The notes below the pieces were generated by a model, which saw only the letters and a list, made by a program, of their open reading frames with translations, did no database searches and had not been told where the DNA came from. Both the position numbers and the translations under genes were made by a program. A DNA stretch of 12,629 nt, from assembly GCF_032714475.1 (NCBI RefSeq), contig NZ_JAWDKD010000029.1, positions 1-12,629 of the forward strand, written 5' to 3'. Positions 6,930 through 12,629 of this stretch are shown piece after piece (within the stretch, counting starts at the first letter, position 1; the number at the start of each line of letters is the position of its first letter). This stretch comes from Methanolapillus africanus (GTDB lineage: Archaea; Halobacteriota; Methanosarcinia; Methanosarcinales; Methanosarcinaceae).

Positions 6930-6970
6930 TAGATAATTAATAGATAATAACAGATGATAGTAGATAACCT
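6930..6970. repeat. Phased TAGATAA-type repeats in the regulator promoter
   Basis: TAGATAA occurs at 6930, 6941 and 6961, with a degenerate copy, CAGATGA, at 6951. The spacings of 11, 10 and 10 bp put all four on the same face of the helix. They lie in the 90-bp gap between the deaminase stop and the regulator start, 43-83 bp upstream of the regulator ATG. An operator for autoregulation is plausible but unproven. Confidence 0.45.
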
Positions 6971-6977
6971 GTTGCTG

Positions 6978-7442
6978 TTACTCTTTCTGTTCTTTGGGCG
7001 TATGCTGTTCCACCGCAACGCCCGCCTCGTTAAAGAATCCCATGGAATTCGGATCCGGATACGAATTTAAGAAGACGACGCGTTTGATGCCGGCATTGAT
7101 AATCATTTTCGTGCACAAAATACACGGCTGGTGCGTGCAGTAAAGCGTTGCGCCCGACGTCGGAATCCCGTGAAGCGCCGCCTGAATGATCGCGTTTTGT
7201 TCGGCGTGAACCGCCCGGCACTTCTCATGCATGGTTCCGGACGGAATATTTTGCTCGGCCCGAAGACATCCGATGTCTAAACAGTGAGATAAACCACGTG
7301 GTGCGCCGTTGTATCCGGTTGTCAAAATATGGTTGTCCCGAACGATCACAGCTCCCACGCGGTTTCTCAAACACGTCGACCTTTTGGCGACCGTTTGGGA
7401 AATTTCAACATAATAATCATCAATGGAAAGCCTTTCTGTCAT
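6978..7442 (-). CDS. Deoxycytidylate (dCMP) deaminase, ComE-like cytidine deaminase family
   Basis: A 154-aa zinc-dependent deaminase, expected to convert dCMP to dUMP in the cytosol and so feed thymidylate synthesis. The zinc and catalytic motifs are intact: H79-A-E81 in AVHAEQNAI, and P-C107-x-x-C110 in HQPCILC. GAVIVRDNHILTTGYNGAPRG (two adjoining parts, residues 30-43 and 44-50) is the usual substrate-side signature. Extra Cys and His residues (C54, C59, H72, C75) lie between the two motifs, as in dCMP deaminases with a second metal site. The frame stays open to a TTG at 7463, but that codon falls at the TATA box, so I start at the ATG at 7442. The mRNA then appears leaderless. The regulator gene follows 90 bp downstream on the same strand. 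ComE-type competence naming is historical; no transformation genes are nearby. Confidence 0.93.
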   Translation of the reverse strand: MTERLSIDDYYVEISQTVAKRSTCLRNRVGAVIVRDNHILTTGYNGAPRGLSHCLDIGCLRAEQNIPSGTMHEKCRAVHAEQNAIIQAALHGIPTSGATLYCTHQPCILCTKMIINAGIKRVVFLNSYPDPNSMGFFNEAGVAVEQHTPKEQKE

Positions 7443-7461
7443 GAATAGACAAATAGAGGAC

Positions 7462-7477
7462 AATATATATAAGTTTC
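7462..7477 (-). promoter_or_regulatory. TATA box of the dCMP deaminase, leaderless start
   Basis: On -, GAAAC is followed by TTATATATATT. The box centre (about 7468) lies some 26 bp upstream of the ATG at 7442, the usual distance from TATA box to transcription start in archaea. The transcript should therefore begin at or next to the start codon. No Shine-Dalgarno match is present, which agrees with this. Confidence 0.6.
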
Positions 7478-7780
7478 ATCTGAAGACAAAACAAAGGCAA
7501 TCCCGCAAAAAATCTAAAAAAAGAAACTCTAAAAAATTAAATTATCCGGTTAAAAAAATGAAAAAACAATAACGAAAAGTAGAAATAAGATTAACAAATA
7601 GAAAATCAAAACCTTTCAAAAAAATAATGTCCGTCGACTCGGTCTTTTTCATCAAAGTTTCCCCGGTCCGCAAAAAGCCGGAAACCGCAATTGAAAATGA
7701 TACGTGAAAGTTGAAAAAAGCCGGCGAAAGCTCAGAAGATTAAGACAGAATAAAAAATTAATCTGAAGAAGGCAAGATAT
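7478..7780. other. Divergent intergenic region before secF
   Basis: No gene is visible here. The region is A-rich on + and should hold the secF promoter, although I cannot single out one TATA box. It contains a bulged inverted repeat, GTTTCC-CC-GG (7657-7666) with CCGGAAAC (7678-7685), roughly 95-120 bp before secF. A weak AGATTA/TAATCT pair (7737-7742, 7759-7764) lies just before the start codon. The ribosome binding site of secF is only modest (GAAGAAGG, ending about 8 nt before the ATG). Confidence 0.4.
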
Positions 7781-8851
7781 ATGGCGCTCGAACTCTACAA
7801 CTACCTTCATCCGTTTGTGGAAAAAACGGACAACAAGAAATTAATCGCCATACCGCTGGCGGTTTTAGCACTGGCAATTATTATCATTCTTTTTACAACC
7901 GTCAAAACCGGATATCCGGTGGCTCTTGGGATGGACTTCGTGGGCGGCACTCAGTTTTCATTCACCACAAGCCTTTCCGAATCTCAAATTGAAGAAATGT
8001 TCTCGGATTATCCGTTGGACGAAGTCCGGACCAGCGGCAACCGCATGATCGTTCAATTCGGACAGATGGCGGACGAAGACCTTGAAAATATTGAAAAGCT
8101 GATATATGGTAATTCGGCGTTTTCAAACGTTGAAGAAAAGCAGGTGGCGCCGGTTTACAGCGAGCAGCTTCAGAAAACCGCCTTTTTGGCCATTATTTTA
8201 TCATTCATCGGCATGGCCGTCGTCGTCACCATTCTGTTCCGAAAAGTTGTTCCGGCCGGCGCCGTCATTATATCCGCCGTTTCCGACATCCTGGTCCCGG
8301 TGGCATTCATGGACCTGTTCGGCATTGAACTGACGCTCGGAACGGTTGCCGCTCTTTTGATGCTCATCGGCTATTCGGTCGACAGCGATATTTTGCTGAC
8401 CAACAAAGTGCTCAAACGCTCCGGAAACCTCAACGACAAAATATCAAGCGCCATGCGGACCGGCCTTTTAATGACATCGACGACCGCAGCCGCCTTTTTG
8501 GTCATGTATTTGGTGTCCACGTACCTGCACTACATTGTCCCAAGCGTCCCGCCGATTCCGCTTCTCTCTCAAATTTCACTCATCGTTCTGGTCGGACTGG
8601 TGATTGATATCTTCAACACCTGGTTCTTAAACGTCGGTATCCTTCGGGCTTATTTGACCAAAGGCAAGTCCGGCCACCACTACGGCGGCAGCGGCGGAAC
8701 AAAGCCCAAAGCCGATGCGGTCAGCAAAGCTGAAACCAAAAACACAAGCAGCAATACCAAAAACAGCAATAACAATAACAACAACAATAACAACAACAAT
8801 CCCAAATCCGGAAAACCAAAATCGAAAGCAAACGGAGGGAAAAACGCATGA
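7781..8851 (+). CDS. secF: Protein-export membrane protein SecF with long polar, Asn-rich tail
   Basis: SecF pairs with SecD as an accessory of the SecYEG translocon in the cytoplasmic membrane. In bacteria the pair uses the proton gradient to help pull exported proteins through. Archaea have no SecA, and the exact role of SecDF there is less clear. The 356-aa protein shows TM1 (about 21-41), the conserved GMDFVGGT (50-57), an external domain up to about 130, and further membrane segments (about 134-153, 158-180, 184-198, 226-246, 263-285). GYSVDSDILLT (198-207) is the conserved TM4 motif. The core ends near residue 292. About 64 residues follow as a basic, low-complexity cytoplasmic tail with 11 consecutive Asn, and archaeal SecF proteins usually end near 280-300. 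The stop codon overlaps the secD start as ATGA, so the two are translationally coupled. Confidence 0.95.
   Translation: MALELYNYLHPFVEKTDNKKLIAIPLAVLALAIIIILFTTVKTGYPVALGMDFVGGTQFSFTTSLSESQIEEMFSDYPLDEVRTSGNRMIVQFGQMADEDLENIEKLIYGNSAFSNVEEKQVAPVYSEQLQKTAFLAIILSFIGMAVVVTILFRKVVPAGAVIISAVSDILVPVAFMDLFGIELTLGTVAALLMLIGYSVDSDILLTNKVLKRSGNLNDKISSAMRTGLLMTSTTAAAFLVMYLVSTYLHYIVPSVPPIPLLSQISLIVLVGLVIDIFNTWFLNVGILRAYLTKGKSGHHYGGSGGTKPKADAVSKAETKNTSSNTKNSNNNNNNNNNNNPKSGKPKSKANGGKNA
8768..8800 (+). repeat. AAC/AAT trinucleotide tract encoding 11 Asn in SecF
   Basis: Eleven successive Asn codons, a mix of AAC and AAT, form a near-perfect trinucleotide run in the SecF tail. Such runs can change length by slippage, and a change in multiples of three would keep the secF frame and the coupled secD start. 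Confidence 0.8.
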
Positions 8852-10548
8852 TTGAAGAAAAAAAGGAAACGCCGCTTTATAAGAATTATAAAGTCATTTT
8901 ATTGATTCTCGGCCTTCTCATTTCAATTGCTGCGATCGGACCCTGGTATTCCGCCGACGAAGGATTTTACACTCGAATCAGCTATGGGCTCGATATTGAA
9001 GGTGGCTCCTGGATTCAATTAAAATTAGACGGCGCCGTCGCCAGCGTTGACGCCAATCCCGAAAACATCGTCTCCAAGATGCTTGAAAACGAATATCCGA
9101 ACGGTCTCGTCATCGTCGGCTCCAATTTTGATTCGAGCGGAAACGGATCCGTGACATTTACAACAACAGATCCGGTCAATGAAACGCGTCTTGATTACCT
9201 CTTCGGAAACGCCACCGTCAAGCAGCGGGGCGCGGACACCGAAGTGACGATTACGGCGTCCAAAGTTTCTTTCATCACCTCCTATCTGTCAACGGCCTAC
9301 GGCGCCGAAGTGATTCCGTACGCAATTCGCGGCGCCAACGGATACGAATGGGAAATCCGAAAAGCCACAAGTATGGAAGAGTTGACGACGATTATGTCCG
9401 CCGCCAACGGAACCATTTTAAAGGACGCGTCCGGAAACCCGTTGTACCGGGACGGAACCACCAAAGAAACCATGCAGACGACCATTGACGTTCTCAACAA
9501 CAAACTCGGCAACGGTCTCGGCATCAAAGATCTACCGATTCAAGCGGTCGGCGACGAATACATTTTGATTGACTTTGCCGGCGTCGATTTGGCGGAAGCG
9601 CGTAAATTGGTCGAAACCCCCGGTAAATTTGAAATCCGGATTCAAGTGGACGCCAACGAAACCGCGCACATCTTGTACGGCGACAGCGTCGTGAGCGTGA
9701 ACCCGGTCGGTCAAACGCAAGGCGGCCAATGGTATGTGCCGTTCACCTTAAATGAACAGGGCGCTATGGCGCTTCAGCAAGCCGCCATCAAAGCCGGCGC
9801 CACCACCGACCCGAACAGCCACAATTTGATCATGCTGCTCGACGACGAAGTGATTTACAGCGCGCCCCTCAGCAGCAGTGCCGCCGCTCAATTGAGAACA
9901 GGCCCGATTTATTCCTGGCAGGCGACAACGTCGACGTACGAAGAAGCGAAAGAACTCCAAATTCACCTGCGCGCCGGCGCCCTCCCGGTGAACGTTGAAA
10001 TCATCGGTTCCGGACAAGTAGACGCCGCCCTTGGCAGCGGATTCTTAAAAGGCGCGATCATCACCGCCTTCTTTGCGATGATCGCCGTGGCGCTTTTGAT
10101 TTTCAACAAATACCGCCGCCCCGAAATCGTCATTCCGATGGTCGGAACGTCCGTTGCGGAAGTCGTCATGCTTCTCGGATTTGCCGCGCTGGTCGGACAA
10201 GAACTGGACTTAGCGTCCATCGCCGGTATCATTGCCGTGATCGGAACAGGCGTCGACCACTTGGTCATCATCACGGAAGAAGTCGTCCATCAGGGAAAAA
10301 CGCCATCTGAAAAGGTTTATTCTGCCCGTATCGGAAAGGCGTTCATGATCATCTTCGGCGCCGCCGCAACAACCGTTGTTGCCATGACGCCCTTGGTGTT
10401 CTTAGGATTCGGCGCCCTGAAAGGATTTGCCGTCGTGACGATCGTCGGTGTTCTCATCGGCGTTTTGATTGCCCGCCCGGCCTACTCCGCCATCCTGAAA
10501 TATATTTTGACCAAAAAAGGATTGGTGGACGAAGACCTGTCGGAGTAA
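8848..10548 (+). CDS. secD: Protein-export membrane protein SecD
   Basis: The larger partner of SecF, 566 aa, in the cytoplasmic membrane with a large external domain. TM1 is at about 15-33. GLDIEGGSWIQL (47-58) is the conserved motif after TM1. The external domain runs to about residue 390 and ends in HLRAGALPVN (373-382). The C-terminal part has five more membrane segments, with GTGVDHLVIITEE (467-479, D470) as the conserved charged motif in TM4, comparable to VDSD in SecF. Together the two proteins form the 12-helix RND-type SecDF unit. GGAGG (8834-8838), inside the end of secF, lies 9 nt before the ATG. The ATGA overlap and the shared direction indicate one operon. The surface protein on the other strand is a likely kind of client. 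Confidence 0.95.
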   Translation: MIEEKKETPLYKNYKVILLILGLLISIAAIGPWYSADEGFYTRISYGLDIEGGSWIQLKLDGAVASVDANPENIVSKMLENEYPNGLVIVGSNFDSSGNGSVTFTTTDPVNETRLDYLFGNATVKQRGADTEVTITASKVSFITSYLSTAYGAEVIPYAIRGANGYEWEIRKATSMEELTTIMSAANGTILKDASGNPLYRDGTTKETMQTTIDVLNNKLGNGLGIKDLPIQAVGDEYILIDFAGVDLAEARKLVETPGKFEIRIQVDANETAHILYGDSVVSVNPVGQTQGGQWYVPFTLNEQGAMALQQAAIKAGATTDPNSHNLIMLLDDEVIYSAPLSSSAAAQLRTGPIYSWQATTSTYEEAKELQIHLRAGALPVNVEIIGSGQVDAALGSGFLKGAIITAFFAMIAVALLIFNKYRRPEIVIPMVGTSVAEVVMLLGFAALVGQELDLASIAGIIAVIGTGVDHLVIITEEVVHQGKTPSEKVYSARIGKAFMIIFGAAATTVVAMTPLVFLGFGALKGFAVVTIVGVLIGVLIARPAYSAILKYILTKKGLVDEDLSE

Positions 10549-10559
10549 ATTGACTGAAC

Positions 10560-10585
10560 AGATTGCCGGAAAACTCCGGTAATCT
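10560..10585 (+). terminator. Hairpin after secD, possible terminator
   Basis: AGATTGCCGG (10560-10569) pairs with CCGGTAATCT (10576-10585), with one G-T wobble and a 6-nt loop, 12 nt after the secD stop. No T run follows, so termination is uncertain. The right arm's GGTAATCT recurs at 10591-10598. The hairpin could instead stabilise the 3' end of the mRNA. Confidence 0.4.
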
Positions 10586-10592
10586 TATCAGG

Positions 10593-10605
10593 TAATCTAT
10601 AATTA
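10593..10605 (+). promoter_or_regulatory. Candidate TATA box of the RFC paralogue
   Basis: TAATCTATAATTA is the best TATA-like sequence in the gap between secD and the next gene. It would start transcription near 10625, leaving a leader of about 55 nt with the ribosome binding site AAAGGAT (about 10667-10673). Read-through from secFD remains possible. Confidence 0.4.
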
Positions 10606-10681
10606 GAAGGCAAACATTCAGTTGAGAACAACATTTTAACAATCAATTGTGAATACAAAAACGAAAAAAGGATGGAAAAGA

Positions 10682-11722
10682 ATGACGGAAAAAGATGTTT
10701 GGACACTGAAATACCGCCCAACGGCTTTGGAAGACATTCTCGGAAACCGGCAAACCGTCGCCACGCTGAAAAGTTTGGCGGCGTCCGGATCCCTGCCGCA
10801 CCTGATCTTATTCGGTCCCGAAAACGCCGGAAAGATGACGGCGGCGCTCGCCCTTTCCAAGGAACTTTACGGGGAAAGCAGCGAACAGAATTTCACGTAT
10901 TTTAACGCGTCCGACTTTTTTGAGCAGGGAAAGAATTATTTGGTCCGCGACCCGCGCTTTTACCGGATTCTCGGAACAGACGACCCGAAAAAGATTCAAA
11001 GAAGCGTCATTACAATTTTTAAAGATATTATCAACGAATATGCAGGCATCGCGCCGATTGACGCGGATTACAAGATCATTTGCATTGATTCGGCCGAATC
11101 GCTGACAATGGACGCTCAACATGCGCTGCGCCGGATTATGGAAAAGTATTCCAAAACCTGCCGGTTTATTCTCTCTACCAAAAGCGTCTCTAAACTCATC
11201 GCGCCGCTTCGTTCCCGCTGTGTGACGCTCTTTTTCAAATATCCGAATCCGGAAGATTTGGCGGATTATCTGAAAAGTATTGCCGAAAAGGAAAACGTTT
11301 CCGTAACGGACGATATTTTCATTGAAATTTCCGAACTGACGAACGGCAATGTGTCCAAATCTCTGGAACTTTTGCAGGCCGGCCTCATCGAAGCCGACGA
11401 GATGAACACGCCGCTGACGTCCGGAATGATTAAAATGCAGATGCAGCTGGAAGAAGAAACGGCTTTTAAAGAACTCTTGGACGCCGCCCAAACGGAGAAA
11501 GATTTCCTCAAAATCCGCGAAAAATTAGACGCGCTCCTCATCGACGTCGGCTATTCCGGCTCGGAAATATTGGAGCAGATCGCCTGTGTGATCGATGAAA
11601 ACGAAAAAGATGAAAAGACGGCCGCCCGAAAGATTTTGGCGGTGGCGGACTGCGACAGCCGGCTGATGAACGCTCAAAATGAACGGATCCAATTGGAAAA
11701 TCTGCTGGCGAATTTTGATTGA
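10682..11722 (+). CDS. Replication factor C small-subunit paralogue with degenerate ATPase motifs
   Basis: RFC loads the sliding clamp PCNA onto DNA at primer ends. This 346-aa protein aligns by eye with RFC small subunits (usual length 315-340): WTLKYRPTALEDILGN (7-22), HLILFGPENAGKMTAALAL (40-58), MDAQHALRRIMEKYSKTCRF (143-162) and LRSRC (176-180). Key ATPase residues differ from the consensus. Walker A is GPENAGKM, with Met52 for Thr. Walker B is DSAE (136-139) for DEAD. Sensor 1 has Lys167 for Asn. The sensor 2 region reads NGNVSKS for a GDMR-type sequence. The SRC arginine-finger motif (178-180) is kept. It may therefore be a structural clamp-loader subunit that stimulates a neighbour's ATPase. 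Methanosarcina and haloarchaea are known to have two RFC small-subunit types, and this could be the second. The start at 10682 follows AAAGGATGG; an in-frame GTG at 10649 is less likely. A different AAA+ role cannot be ruled out. Confidence 0.85.
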   Translation: MTEKDVWTLKYRPTALEDILGNRQTVATLKSLAASGSLPHLILFGPENAGKMTAALALSKELYGESSEQNFTYFNASDFFEQGKNYLVRDPRFYRILGTDDPKKIQRSVITIFKDIINEYAGIAPIDADYKIICIDSAESLTMDAQHALRRIMEKYSKTCRFILSTKSVSKLIAPLRSRCVTLFFKYPNPEDLADYLKSIAEKENVSVTDDIFIEISELTNGNVSKSLELLQAGLIEADEMNTPLTSGMIKMQMQLEEETAFKELLDAAQTEKDFLKIREKLDALLIDVGYSGSEILEQIACVIDENEKDEKTAARKILAVADCDSRLMNAQNERIQLENLLANFD

Positions 11723-11726
11723 TTAG

Positions 11727-11770
11727 TTTTTGTGATTTCATCTTTTCTTTTTTTATAATTTTTTGTTTTA
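11727..11770 (+). terminator. T-tract terminator after the RFC paralogue
   Basis: Several T runs (TTTTT at 11727, TTTTTTT near 11748, TTTTTT near 11759) begin 5 nt after the stop codon, and the pyrimidine-rich strand continues to about 11824. This is the expected form of an intrinsic archaeal terminator. Confidence 0.65.
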
Positions 11771-11996
11771 TCTTATTCTCAGTTTTTCTTCATATTCCCT
11801 TCTTTTTCATTTCATTTTTTTCTTGGCGGCAGCTGCGCGCGCGTTATCGCATTCATTTTTTACAAATTCGAGAAGAGCGGGAGCCCATTTTTATGAAATG
11901 AAGAAAAGGGTGGATCATTTAAAATAAAATAATTTGAAAAGAAAGGGATGCTAAAAATACAATTCAACGCCAAAATAATCAGAAAATAAGTCTGAA

Positions 11997-12028
11997 GAAG
12001 TATTTGGAATATAAATTCCAAATACTTC
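11997..12028. repeat. Perfect 14-bp inverted repeat (hairpin)
   Basis: GAAGTATTTGGAAT (11997-12010) and ATTCCAAATACTTC (12015-12028) are exact reverse complements around ATAA. There is no flanking T run on + and no gene close enough to assign it to. Confidence 0.7.
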
Positions 12029-12385
12029 GAGGTTTTAAATAGGTGTTTAGTTTGGAAAGCTTAAAACAGAGGTTTTAATCTTTCAATTCCATTGTATCCG
12101 TTTTTTGATGCTTAAATGCTGTAACGTTTTTTTGTTCAAGCATTCGTTTTTAGCAGGGCAATCTAATAGTCATAACCTTATTTAATGTATCGTCCCTTTA
12201 TTTCATACCTTAGTTTAAAAATTATCGTTAAACAAGAAAACAAAAAGATAATTGTAAAATGATAATTCAATTATAATCATCGAATAAAATAAATAAAAAA
12301 AGCATGCGACCTGAATGATCTGCCGTTAACATGAAAAATTAAAAATCATCAAACGGGAAAAATGTAAAAATAAGGTGTTTAAACG

Positions 12386-12450
12386 GAAATATGGTTTAAA
12401 AAAAATAAAATTAAAATGAAATATGGTTTAAACGAAAATAAGATTAAAAC
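12386..12450 (+). repeat. Two tandem 32/33-bp AT-rich repeats
   Basis: Unit 1 (12386-12417) and unit 2 (12418-12450) both start GAAATATGGTTTAAA and end ATTAAAA plus one base. A third, partial copy of the core precedes them as GTGTTTAAACGG. The palindrome GTTTAAAC is present at 12377-12384 and 12426-12433. The units differ by a few substitutions and one inserted base. Confidence 0.6.
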
Positions 12451-12492
12451 CTGCATTCAACGGAGAAATGCATAATTCCGAAAAATAGAAGT

Positions 12493-12534
12493 GGGTGTTT
12501 ACCTTCCTATTTTTGCCCAAAGGAAGTAACACCC
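12493..12534 (+). promoter_or_regulatory. Hairpin over the transposase ribosome binding site
   Basis: GGGTGTTTACCTTCC (12493-12507) can pair with GGAAGTAACACCC (12522-12534), leaving two bulged bases and a 14-nt loop. The right arm holds the only Shine-Dalgarno-like sequence, AGGAAG (12521-12526), and ends directly before the GTG start. The stem would hide this site in transcripts entering from outside. Confidence 0.5.
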
Positions 12535-12629
12535 GTGAACCAAACCATCTCCGAGTATAAAAAATATAGTCATCTCACATTGAATGAACGCATTCGAATT
12601 GAAACCTTTTCAAGACTTGGTGTCAGCCA
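12535..12629 (+). CDS. IS30-family transposase, N-terminal fragment cut by the window edge
   Basis: Only the first 31 codons are present. They read (M)NQTISEYKKYSHLT followed by LNERIRIETFSRLGVS, with the start at GTG. HLTLNERIRIE...LGVS matches the N-terminal helix-turn-helix of IS30 transposases, whose starts typically resemble YTHLTxEERxxIExLLxxGxS. The frame is open back to about 12448 but contains no ATG, and the GTG has AGGAAG about 8 nt upstream. The catalytic DDE domain lies outside the window, so I cannot say whether the element is intact. Confidence 0.75.
   Translation, partial: MNQTISEYKKYSHLTLNERIRIETFSRLGVS

Larger units (their letters stand above)
11771..12490. other. Gene-poor AT-rich region before the insertion sequence
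   Basis: I find no complete gene here. The region has a pyrimidine-rich part, a short GC-rich island with GCGCGCGCG at 11835-11843, a perfect hairpin at 11997-12028, a small hairpin TTAAAAC-AGAG-GTTTTAA (12061-12078), and 32-bp tandem repeats near 12386-12450. The 8-mer GGTGTTTA occurs at 12042, 12374 and 12494. On -, 11887-11807 reads as a 26-codon protein-like stretch without a start. Decayed genes or old insertions would explain such a patchwork. Confidence 0.5.
12491..12629 (+). mobile_element. Left end of an IS30-family insertion sequence, cut by the window edge
   Basis: The transposase start at 12535 and the structured sequence just before it suggest that the left terminus lies at or shortly before about 12491, where the sequence changes from A-rich DNA to GTGGGTGTTTACC. 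The exact terminal inverted repeat and target duplication cannot be set without the right end, which is outside the window. Confidence 0.5.

Noticed and set aside
10649..10681. GTG start 11 codons upstream for the RFC paralogue
   Set aside because: The extra residues (NTKTKKGWKR) are not family-like, and the ATG at 10682 has AAAGGATGG at proper spacing.
10808..11491. 227-codon open frame on the minus strand inside the RFC paralogue
   Set aside because: It is antisense to a clearly recognisable gene, is rich in Phe, Arg and Asn as antisense frames are, and shows no domain.
11719..11901. 60-codon open frame after the RFC paralogue
   Set aside because: It is a Phe- and Ser-rich read of the pyrimidine-rich terminator region and starts within the preceding gene's stop region.
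12072..12100. CRISPR-like repeat GTTTTAATCTTTCAATTCCA
   Set aside because: It resembles some archaeal CRISPR repeats (TTTCAATTCC core), but only one copy exists here. There are no spacers, no second repeat and no cas genes.

Overview
The window reads as chromosomal DNA of a methanogen-like euryarchaeon, probably in or near the Methanosarcinales. The evidence is an archaeal-type 5S rRNA, a secF-secD pair, a replication factor C small-subunit paralogue, a two-winged-helix ArsR-type regulator of a kind common in methanogens, and archaeal BRE/TATA promoters with T-tract terminators. A large sequon-rich adhesin with Gram-positive-like domains would suit a host- or biofilm-associated lineage such as Methanimicrococcus. 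That placement is inference; no phylogenetic marker here was tested.

Layout, left to right. Positions 1-112 hold the end of a 5S rRNA gene. A gene-poor stretch of about 300 bp follows, then an aldo/keto reductase with a C-terminal 2x[4Fe-4S] domain (429-1562, +). Convergent to it is a small CobW/HypB/UreG-type GTPase (2258-1659, -). This GTPase is divergent from a tRNA-Cys(GCA) gene (2379-2450, +). A perfect bidirectional hairpin terminator (about 2534-2574) separates the tRNA from the end of a 998-aa secreted, membrane-anchored surface protein (5622-2626, -). Upstream of it, in the same direction, lie a COG1777-like regulator (6887-5919, -) and a dCMP deaminase (7442-6978, -) that appears to be leaderless. 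A divergent intergenic region leads to secF-secD (7781-10548, +, ATGA overlap) and a catalytically degenerate RFC small-subunit paralogue (10682-11722, +). The last 800 bp are AT-rich, with hairpins and short repeats, and end at the first codons of an IS30-family transposase that runs off the window.

How the parts may fit together. SecDF assists Sec export, the likely route of the 998-aa surface protein. The regulator directly upstream of that protein is a candidate to control it: the gap holds a 16-bp palindrome, and the regulator's own promoter holds helically phased TAGATAA-type repeats. The most unusual items are three. The first is the archaeal vWA/Cna_B adhesin, with an apparently complete isopeptide-bond triad and a three-helix anchor in place of an LPXTG signal. 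The second is the RFC paralogue, which has lost key Walker A, Walker B and sensor residues but keeps the SRC arginine finger. The third is a hairpin that covers the likely ribosome binding site of the IS30 transposase. I found no convincing CRISPR array, defence island or prophage.
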